The notes under the pieces: generated by a model
Told to the model about the DNA's origin: nothing
Database searches by the model: none
What the model saw: the letters and a program-made list of their open reading frames with translations, nothing else
Made by a program: the position numbers and the translations under genes
DNA from: Chara braunii
Lineage: Eukaryota; Streptophyta; Charophyceae; Charales; Characeae
Assembly (NCBI GenBank): GCA_003427395.1
Contig: BFEA01000063.1
Coordinates: 2,883,872 to 2,947,871, forward strand
Length of the DNA: 64,000 nucleotides
Direction: 5' to 3'
Shown here: positions 56,351-64,000 of the stretch, piece by piece
How the letters are laid out: the number at the start of each line of letters is the position of its first letter
Numbering within the stretch: the first letter of the stretch is position 1

Positions 56351-57475
56351 CTAATCTATCCTCCAGTTCTTCCATTCGAGCTGGGAACCTTGAAGATCCG
56401 CCATGGCTCTCTTTGAGCCAAGCCAGTCTTCTGTGAAACCAGTCGTCAGTTCTTGCTCCTTGTTCTGTTTTTGTGTTGTTGTGAGGGTTGGGTCAACTTT
56501 TCTTTTTTGGATTTGTTTCTTGGTCTGATCCCACACTGCTCTTACCCTCCCGACAAGGTACTGTGACAGGTGCTCCTTTACATGGGGGGCAGTGAAGGTG
56601 TGCTGCTTTCGCTCAAATGAGCAGCGTGCCCTCCAAGCGAATATTAGGAGTTCAATTCTTGCTGTGTGAAACAGATTCCTCTCGTAAAGGGACCAGTCCG
56701 TCCAAGAAATCGTTGGGTTCCCAAGGAGCAGGAATAAGCAATGCTCCAACGTGGCTCGGGAGGGTTGGGAAAACCAGTCATAGTAACCGCAGATGGGTGA
56801 AAGGAGGCCTTTCTGCTCCAGATCAGTCCTCGAGACGAGCCAATCCGGGGTGGGCAGACAACGGTACAATATCTGCCATTGGAGGGTCCGGTGGGATGTC
56901 GGCATTATGTGTGAATATCGGGCCCATCTGAAATCTGCCAGATCCCTCGGCGGCAGGATGGAATTTTTTTCCCACCTCTTTTGCACAGTCTTTCCTGTGG
57001 ACTGCGTCTTATGTATAACTCGATATCCCTGTTTTACCGTATAATCCCATGGTTTAACCAGGGCAGCAGCCCCATTCTGGGGCCATTGCCATTCCGCCGG
57101 GTAAAAAGGGAGGGCAGAGATAGGAGAGCACGGCTGAAATACGAAGCGGGATTGGTCTGTCCCTTCTATCACCCATACTCTGACCAAGCTCGCCCAGTTA
57201 TGGACTGTGTCATGTTTTTGGTTTCTTTGCAGCGCAGAGCATGAGGCCCCCGGGGAAGTTATGTCGTATGCCTGTAAATGGGTTGTCAGAGCAGTCACCT
57301 CTGCCACCTTGCTCACCAGACTCGGGGGTCCGATCTGGGGCCAATGGACAACCCAGTCCCCCTGTTCAATGGGGGGGCCTTTTTTCAGGGGGGGGATCCA
57401 TGTGAGAGGTATGGCTTCTTGGAGCTGATCCAGGTTTTGTTCTCTTCGTCTCACATATCTTAGTTGGTCCTTCAT
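56351..57475 (-). CDS. LINE A ORF2 C-terminal region
   Basis: An open frame of 374 codons with a natural stop. It covers the connection region (QEAIPLTWIPPLKKG), the HIMPTSHRTLQWQI/LPTPDW block and the RT zinc-binding end (HCLFLLLGNPTISW, ERNLFHTARIELL), then a basic tail (KKQIQKRK). Such tails bind RNA/DNA in plant LINEs. This is the best-preserved LINE C-terminus in the window and a useful reference for the other copies. Confidence 0.8.
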   Translation of the reverse strand: MKDQLRYVRRREQNLDQLQEAIPLTWIPPLKKGPPIEQGDWVVHWPQIGPPSLVSKVAEVTALTTHLQAYDITSPGASCSALQRNQKHDTVHNWASLVRVWVIEGTDQSRFVFQPCSPISALPFYPAEWQWPQNGAAALVKPWDYTVKQGYRVIHKTQSTGKTVQKRWEKNSILPPRDLADFRWARYSHIMPTSHRTLQWQILYRCLPTPDWLVSRTDLEQKGLLSPICGYYDWFSQPSRATLEHCLFLLLGNPTISWTDWSLYERNLFHTARIELLIFAWRARCSFERKQHTFTAPHVKEHLSQYLVGRVRAVWDQTKKQIQKRKVDPTLTTTQKQNKEQELTTGFTEDWLGSKRAMADLQGSQLEWKNWRID

Positions 57476-58430
57476 TTAGTCTGTTGTTTTCCATGCTCCC
57501 TGTTGGACATCCCAAATATTCCCCATTGTAAAGACCCCTTTGGCGACCCATTGTCTCCAATGTGAGCGTTTCAACAGGGTAGAGCAATGCTGTCCCACGC
57601 CACTCTGGACAGGAACATGGGGTCCTCATGATCATTTTTCCACACATATGTTGTTGCCGCCCTTCTCAGCCTCCAAAGGTGCTTGGGCGGGATCGGCCAG
57701 CATGCTGCCTTGTACCACATAGCAGAGAAGATCGCAGTGTTGAGAGCCAATGCCCTTCCCATTATCGAGGTGTGCAGGCCCCTCCACCTGCTCATTCTCC
57801 TAAGGGCCTCCTCCACCAGGGAGGCTCCGTGGTCGGGCGGGGGGCCCAACGCTGTAAGCCGCACTCCTAGTATTTGTATGGCCTCCTGCCTCGGTTTCCA
57901 TGCTATAGCTGGATCAAGGGGGGGAGCGAGGTCTTGGGGGTGAAGCTACCATCCCTCCGTTTTGGACCCCCACTTCACAACCATGTCAGAGGCTATTGAG
58001 AATGTTTGTATGGTGGTGACTAATGCATGTAGAGAGGAACTGTTGGCCTTGATCAGCACTGTCAGGTCATCAGCAAAAAGTGATGTCACAGGGATGCGAC
58101 TGTGTGGGATTTTTGACACGTCTATCTTCTCTATTTTCGGATTAGCTCTGATGGTCGTGGTCAGGGCCTCCATTATAATAACAAACAACAACGGAGCAAT
58201 GGGGTCACCGTGCCTGACTGATCGCTGAAGCGGGAATGGGTTGGATAGATGGCCGTTTACCATGATGTTCGTCGTCACCGTTCTGTGAAGGGTATCCACC
58301 TATCTCCTAAAGTTGGGGCCAAAGTTCATTTTTTGCATGCACAGGTCGAGAAAGACCTAATCCACATGATCATAGGCTTTTTCAAAATCAATAAAGAGGA
58401 CCGTCACTTCCTTTTTTCTCTGCCTTGCGT
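57476..58430 (-). pseudogene. LINE A reverse transcriptase fragments
   Basis: Pieces in order: DFEKAYDHVD (about 58385-58360, first catalytic Asp), a stop at a Trp position (RR*VDTLHR), then an open stretch 58299-57946 with MVNGHLSNPFPLQ and the active site FADDLTVLIKAN. The thumb follows at 57864-57571 (LRRMSRWRGLHTSIMGRALA). Frameshifts separate the pieces. The catalytic aspartates are intact. Confidence 0.82.
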
Positions 58431-58662
58431 ATAGCCAAAGACGTCGTCTCTGCGTTCTGCTGAGCACCTCATTCTCCATATGGCCATAAGGAAAGCAAAC
58501 CTCATGTATTTGAGGAGGTTACTCTGGAAGGGTGACCAGGCGGGTGGAAAGTTTTTCCTTCTTTGCAATAGGATGAGAGCCACATTCCATTGGAATAGCG
58601 ATGCAGTGAGCTCATCCCACATCGCATCCATCATTGCCACACCTGCACCGCCATTGGGCATG

Positions 58663-60227
58663 TCAATAGGCAGTATTCCAGGTTTGCTCATCTGCGTTGT
58701 GCTCCCTCCCCACAATGAGAGAAGATAGGGACATAACTTCTGTTTGTTCGAGTTTAGTGTGAGTTGTTACCCAGTCGGGGGTCGGGAGACAACGATGTGT
58801 AATTTGCCATTCCATAGCCCTGTGGGATGTTGGCATTATGTGTGTGTATGTGGGCCAAGGAATACGGTGCAGTTCTCTCTCTTGCAGTGGCGAGTCCCTT
58901 TTCCGCCGGCTTTGTACCACCATTGTGGAGGCATGAAGTTTATGTGCTTGTTTATATCCTCCACGCACCATGTATTGCTAGATCGGCGTGGGCTCGCGAC
59001 CTTTCCACTCCCACTCTTCAAGGTCGAACGGCAGTGAGCAGACCGGGTTGGCCATCTCATAGGCAAAGTAACCCAAGTCCTCAGTTCCAACTACTTTGAT
59101 TCTGGATAAGTCCCCCATGGGAAGTACACAGTCTAAGTTCTGGTCCCTTTTTAGGGAGGCCTAGCTCGCCCCCGGTACCTCCAGTGCATAGACTTGTAGC
59201 TGCACTCCTTGGTCAGTGCGGTGGCCACCCCGAATATGGTCATAGGGATCAGGTTGGAACTACTCTTTGTAACCGAGTCTTGGCTGCACAATGACAGCCC
59301 GTCCTTCAGGACTGCCACCCAGGGGGGCGGGATGGCGCGGTGGATGAGGTCAAGCTTTTCCTGGCTTTTCTTGATATGTCTTAGGTTCAATTGCAGCTGT
59401 TGTGCAGACTTCCATATCCCTCTCTCGCTGTCCCAGAGATCCCATACTACGAAGAGGCCGTTTCTCACCCATGTAAGCCAGCGCGAGCCGGTCTCCAGAG
59501 AGAGCGGTGATCCGGTTTCATCGCAGATGTGCGGATTTCCAAGCAACGGTTCCTTGACAGGTACACCATTGTGGTCCACGTTAGGTCATGCTTGAGGTCC
59601 CATCTCACTCTGTTTCTAGCTGTTTTGTCCCTTTTGTGGCATGGGGGACCAGAAACAGACCAAGCCGTATTTGTGAACCATGTGAGGGGGTGATATGGGG
59701 TATCATGGTGAGAGGTAGGTGTCAGGTTTGCCAGTTGTATGTATGTCAACAACAACCATGAGATAGCGTTTGCAAGTAGCATCTTCTGGATCTAGATTGC
59801 CCAGCCCACCCACTCTCTTTGGCTGGGACACATATTTTCACGCCAACCTTTTCAAACATCTCGTCGGCTTATGATCACTTCTCCACAAGTAGGCCACTAG
59901 CGCTGCTCGCAGATGTGTGAGTTGTTTTTCAGGGATTTCCCAAAAGACCGTTTTATACCAGATTGTGGTGAGGATGGCGTTGTTGATCACCAGCGCCCTA
60001 CCTACCAACAATGTGTGGAGGCCATCCCATCTTGTCAATCTTTGGAGCGTTGTTTGGACCAGAGTATGTCCATGGTCTGTAGGAGGGTCCATGGCCGTCA
60101 GGCGGATCCCAAGGATTCGGATGGCTTCTTCTCTCGGACGCCTGCTGACCGGTGGCTGGTGTGGTGGCTGGGTGAATTGTGGGGACAACCACCAGCCCTC
60201 CATCTTTGTTCCCCTGTTCATTTCCAT
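58663..60227 (-). pseudogene. LINE B thumb, connection and zinc-binding region
   Basis: Pieces are 60227-59838 (IRILGIRLTAMDPPTDHG, LVGRALVINNAIL), 59782-59465, 59579-59151 (RAIPPPWVAVLKDG) and 58971-58663 (YTHIMPTSHRAMEWQITHRC). The end MRFAFLMAIWRMRCSAERRD lies at 58715-58440. Frameshifts separate them all. Confidence 0.75.
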
Positions 60228-60230
60228 ATC

Positions 60231-60997
60231 CTATGTAACCATTTGAACGCCATGAACGCGCGTTCTCGTTCAAATGTGCGTTTGAACGCGGATTTAAATT
60301 CGCGTTCAAAATTGAACGGCATTCAATTATTATTTTATTTTTTTGAAGTTTGAATTTTTTTTGTCTGATGCAAAAAATAACTTGTTTTTTCTTATTATTT
60401 TTTTTTGAGTTCTCTATGATGTGGGGTACATATCTGTTAATTTTGGAGTCATTTTTCTAAGGCAAAAAAAAAAAAAAAAAATCGTCAAAGATGGCGGTGT
60501 CACATCGTGTTCGCCCACCCATTTTTTTTCCTTTTTATTTTCTGTTTTCACTTTATTTTGCCATCTAAAAAAAATTATTATTTTTTTATAATTTTTTCAT
60601 GAGTTTTGTATAATGTGAAGTACACATCTGTAAATTTTTAGGGCATTTGTCTCTGACAAGAAACAATAAAAAATCGTCAAATATGGCGGTGTCGCAAATG
60701 TACTCGCGCACTCACTAATTTCAATTCTCTTTTTATTTTTTTCTATTTTCTATTTTCTATTTTTATTTCCAATTTGGTAACGAATTTGGATGTAATGCTC
60801 AGGCAAATGTTGTTTATTTTATTTTTCTTCATAACATACTTTTGTTTCGGAATTGTTTGAGTTTTTTTTTTGTTTTTTTTGTTTTTTTTTTCCCCGTGGA
60901 ATTGAACTCCGTGTTCGGTCGCGTTCATTGCACGCGCGTGCATTCCGTTTAGTTTCTGAACGGAAAACCCGCGTTCAATGCACGCGCGGTTTCATAG
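60231..60997. mobile_element. hAT-like MITE inside LINE B
   Basis: It begins CTATGTAACC and ends, inverted, CTATGAAACC. TCCATATC (60223-60230) and TCCATGTC (60998-61005) form an 8-bp target duplication with one mismatch, as made by hAT transposases. It has no transposase. It shares with 45836-46600 the two tandem internal blocks (GTGAAGTACA..TCTGTAAATTT ... ATGGCGGTGTC) but has different GC-rich, self-complementary ends (GAACGCGCGTTC). Confidence 0.78.
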
Positions 60998-61037
60998 TCC
61001 ATGTCTGGTTGGACCACAAAGGTTTGGATGATGTCTG

Positions 61038-61873
61038 TTAAGGTGAGAAGTGAAGCGGTCGAGGCTCGGATAGGGACGTGACAGACACCATATAAAGGGG
61101 TAGCTCCGAGATGTCTACGCGCTCTATATCTGGGTTGGCTTTGATCATCGCTGCCGATCCCTCCATAACCAGCACAAAGAGAATGCGGGCGACTGGGTCC
61201 CCTTGCGTTATTAAACGCTGCAAGGCGAAGGGAGAGGACATGTGCCTAGTAACCATAACGTTTGTGGCCGCAGACCTATGTATGATGGACACCCACGATC
61301 TGAATCCGTTTCCAAAGTTCATCTTATCTAGACAACAGTCTAGGAAGTCCCATTCCACATGGTCATAGGCCTTCTCAGAGTCTACGAAGAGGATTGTGAC
61401 TTCCTTGTGCTGCTGCCTGGCGTACTTGATAGTCTCGTTCACTAGCAGGACGTTGTCCTAGATGTTCCTTTGCGGCATGAACCCGACCTGGTCTTGAAAA
61501 CCAGGTGATTCATGTGCGGGAGCCTTCGATTACTGAGGGCTTTCGAAACCATCTTGGATGGAAGGGGAGGAGCGTGATCGGGCGGTAATTTCGGATGTCT
61601 GCTTTGTCCCCTTTCTTGTAGAGGAGCGTGGTGACCCCTTGACTGATTGGTCCTCCAAATGTCCCTTCCATCCGTACTGCATGTATGTATGTAGGCTGCC
61701 ATGCTATTCCATAATATGTCCCAGTGTTGAAGCCAAAATTCTTTTGGGAAAGAGTCTAGGCCCATTGTCTTTTCATCGTCCATCCCCCTCAAGGCTTCTA
61801 GATATATAATCAAGGGTTCTTCCAATTGTTGACGTTGGGTGGATAAGGGCATTGCTGGGAGATGCTGGAGCAT
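61038..61873 (-). pseudogene. LINE B reverse transcriptase, active site lost
   Basis: Fingers: GLDSFPKEFWLQHWDIL. Palm: VDSEKAYDHVEWDFLD and RLITQGDPVARILFV. After MVSVTSL the frame goes straight into sequence matching the region after FADDLTV in LINE A. The catalytic Asp-Asp box is therefore deleted near 61055-61070, and this RT could not work even with frames repaired. Confidence 0.78.
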
Positions 61874-61919
61874 GGTTTGGCGGGCTTCAGCTAAGTGTTG
61901 TTCCTTTCATTGCCTCGAC

Positions 61920-62698
61920 TCAGAGGTGCACAAATTTTGGTAAGACCGGGCAACATAGTTCACTATCGCGTATGCGTTGTTTGCGTCCGGTAAGGAGTGG
62001 TTGATTGGTGGTGCAGCGAGGAGACAGTTGTCTATCTCGCTCTAGCTTTCGCCTTTCTGGAAAAAAATTTTGCCATCGTGCCCTCAGTGTCTTGTCGGCG
62101 TATTCATGCATGGATGCGCCACACCTGACCTGGGCCTCAAGGTAGGACTCCAGATGATCTCTCGCTGCTTGTAACCTGTAATAAGTTGTGTCATCTCGGG
62201 GGTCAGTCTGCAGTTTGCTGTCCCAAGCTTCCAGCTCGTTGAGCATGTTATCTAGTATTGCCTTGTGTTCCCAAGCATGTGCAATCAATAACTTTTTACT
62301 CTATCCCTTAACAGCGCCACACCTTCGTTAAACCAGTCCACTGTTGAGGCAGCATGTTCTTGCTTTGATACCCAGTACTCCCAATAATCCTTAACCAGAA
62401 TAGAGGGATCCAAGAGAACTGGAACCAGTTTGTATGGCCTCATGTACCTTCCTGGGAAAGCTTGGCACCTGCCACCTAGAGATAGGCCCTTGGTCCCCCT
62501 AAGTGGCATTGAGCAGAGACTTCTGATGTTCATACGGGGAGGGGACCAGAGGGGAGGCACAGCGACTAGCCCATCGAAGAAGCTCGGTCCTGATCCTACC
62601 GGCTGACCCCTGGCTGATATCGCCCGCGTGCTATAGCAGGTATTGCACCTGCTGATAGGTGCAGCTCCCGCATGTTCCCTCGTTGGAGGCTTGAGCAC
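61920..62698 (-). pseudogene. LINE B linker region between endonuclease and RT
   Basis: Two frames (62698-62285 and 62288-61920) meet at a stop after RVKSY. They read YMRPYKLVPVLLDPSILVKD, then a helical region (NMLNELEAWDSKLQ, AARDHLESYLEAQV). This matches the place of VENLKDPGIAQWV onward in the LINE at 280. No catalytic residues are expected here. Confidence 0.65.
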
Positions 62699-63310
62699 AG
62701 ATGTGGCTGCTACGGGGTTCCCTGTAATAATACTATAATGACAATGAAAAAAAGCCTGAAAGGCCGTCTTCTCCAGATTTGACAGGTAGTTGATTTTTTT
62801 TTATTTTTTTTTAAGAAAGTAAACTACATTCTTGTCTCAATTTCACCTCACACCTATGTTGCACGCTGGCCGCGGCCGGTTTCAGCCTAGGCCGCGGCCG
62901 CCGGCCTAGGCCGGGATCCCCCCGGCCATGCCGGCCCGACCGAGTTTTTTTGGCCTCAGTGTCGGCCGATCTGGGGGGCGGTTTTCGAAGCGGGGAGCGG
63001 GTTTGGGGTGGGGGGGTGGAGGGGCACCCCCTCAAAGTGACAGGGCATCAAAAAAAAAAAAAACGGGGGGGTCCTGCACAAGACCCTGGAAGGGTGGGCC
63101 GCGAAAAATCCAGCGTCCCCCGTGTGCAGGTTCGTCGATGCGGGGTCGCAGGGAGGAGGGTCTGGAACGGTGGAAAAATAAATAAAAAAATATTTGACCT
63201 TTGCGGGGGCGGCCCAACGTGGTTTGGATGAGGGCCTGGTTGGGGCGGGCCGTGCGGCCAGGCCGGGTCGAAGCTAGACGAGGCTGCAGATGGCAGACCC
63301 CAGGCGGATC
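62699..63310. other. GC-rich palindromic region
   Basis: Short palindromes such as GGCCGCGGCC and CCGGCCTAGGCCGG (62867-62925), with A and T runs (62795-62815, 63048-63063). No credible protein. Composition resembles the MITE termini and the first 280 bases of the window, but I cannot define ends. Confidence 0.45.
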
Positions 63311-63828
63311 AGGGCCTCACGCACTGAAAGGTAGGCGTCGGTTTCATTCATGAGGGCGATGACAGTTCATGGCATATTTTAAAACAACACATTCATGGCA
63401 ATCATAAGTCAGACCCTGTTTGGCATACCAATGTCAAAACACATTGAAAATCAATCACAGTGCGGCGAACCACAAGTTTCAAACAGTGATAACAGGCAAG
63501 TGTGTCATAGTGTGTGTTCACTCATGATAGTGATGGGCATTCATTAGCACATCATTTATGTAAGAACACATTTATTAACACATCATCCTTATGTCGCATC
63601 TGAAATTAACAGCACATTCATAATGGAGGCATCCATGACATGCAGGTGCGTGGTGCGTGGCATCGGAGAAGCACATAATTTGCAACAATCACGACAACAG
63701 AGCAGAAAACAATCACCAAACAACAGCGACTCAGATGCAAGACCAATGTTGGCGGAAGAACAAGAACAAGAGCAAATATATGACAAAGCATTTCAATGGA
63801 AATGCGTATGTACAAGGCTGAAGCCAAA
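63311..63828. other. No gene recognised; CACATTCAT-like short repeats
   Basis: AT-balanced sequence with scattered short repeats (CACATTCAT, CACATCAT). A short open frame from 63623 shows no domain, and its end is made of the tandem repeat below, so I do not call it. Confidence 0.45.
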
Positions 63829-63970
63829 AACTGGACCCGTAGTCTCTACTGTACAACCGAGTAGCAAAAAAAAACTGGACCCATCGTCTCTGCTACACAA
63901 CAGAGTAGCAAAAAAAACTGGACCCGTCGACGGGTGTCGTCTCTACTGTACAACCGAGTAGCAAAAACAA
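63829..63970 (+). repeat. Three tandem units of about 50 bp
   Basis: ACTGGACCCGT..GTCTCTACTGTACAACCGAGTAGCAAAA is repeated three times, the third with an extra GACGGGTGTC. Each unit contains CTACT/AGTAG arms, which can form a small stem. Confidence 0.8.
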
Positions 63971-64000
63971 AAAAGAAAACCCTAATGTCCACATACTGTC

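Larger units (their letters stand above)
56351..58430 (-). mobile_element. LINE copy A, minus strand, 5'-truncated
   Basis: Reading from 58430 leftward, the RT begins mid-domain at YARQRKKEVTVLF and ends with the ORF2 stop at 56353-56351. Its 5' part is missing and the sequence is fused directly to the end of LINE copy B. It is the same broad family as the LINE at 280-53394. Confidence 0.82.
58440..62698 (-). mobile_element. LINE copy B, minus strand, interrupted by a MITE
   Basis: From 62698 leftward it gives the post-endonuclease linker, RT and zinc-binding end in many frames, down to RRDDVFGY at about 58440 where LINE A starts. A hAT-like MITE splits it at 60231-60997. The endonuclease is not seen. 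Confidence 0.8.

Noticed and set aside
56045-56416. Plus-strand frames opposite the LINE copies
   Set aside because: They are antisense to, or in the 3' region of, the minus-strand LINE and have no features of their own.
63623-63961. Small gene of 112 codons
   Set aside because: There is no recognisable domain, and its C-terminal third is encoded by the tandem repeat at 63829.

Overview
This window is repeat-dense eukaryotic nuclear DNA in which I recognise no intact host gene. Plant-type LINE reverse transcriptases, a chromodomain Ty3/gypsy element, primer-binding sites matching plant-type initiator-Met and Asp tRNAs, long ATT/GA/GT microsatellites and assembly Ns point to a large, repeat-rich streptophyte genome. 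A charophyte alga such as Chara is my best guess, by inference only.

Left part (1-53395). One LINE on the + strand, 5'-truncated near 280, is split into three pieces (280-2896, 13038-13302, 51747-53009, plus a 3' tail to about 53394) by two nested LTR retrotransposons. The first (2897-13032) is a broken chromovirus with 0.35-kb LTRs, target duplication CCTGT, a Met-tRNA-type primer site, gag, protease, RT/RNase H, integrase and chromodomain, and a small inversion in pol. The second (13303-51742, about 38.4 kb) is the main find. Two long direct copies (13303-27061 and 40473-51742) behave as giant LTRs. Each begins TGTCG, the second ends CGACA, a tRNA-Asp-type primer site lies 2 bases after the first, Ty3/gypsy genes lie between them, and ACGG flanks the whole element. 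Correcting for an apparent assembly duplication, a MITE insertion and a 1.87-kb deletion, both LTRs come to about 12.3 kb.

Giant element. The internal region holds an N-terminal ORF, two diverged tandem copies of a Gag-like module behind matching splice-acceptor sequences, a Gag/zinc-knuckle/protease frame, RT-RNase H-integrase, and then a second Gag-like coiled-coil ORF with its own zinc knuckle behind a strong 3' splice site. The LTRs contain diverged 1.5-2 kb modules, many microsatellites, a tRNA-like T-arm beside a 28-bp palindrome, and a 1.5-kb array of at least 13 hairpins whose stems differ in sequence but still pair. All of its genes carry stops or frameshifts.

Right part (53395-64000). 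After a TA tract and short non-coding repeats come a decayed minus-strand hypothetical ORF (53902-54630) and two minus-strand LINE copies fused head to tail (58430-56351 and 62698-58440). The second is interrupted by a 767-bp hAT-like MITE (60231-60997) related to the one inside the 3' giant LTR (45836-46600). The final 1.3 kb is GC-rich palindromic and short tandem-repeat sequence without a credible gene.
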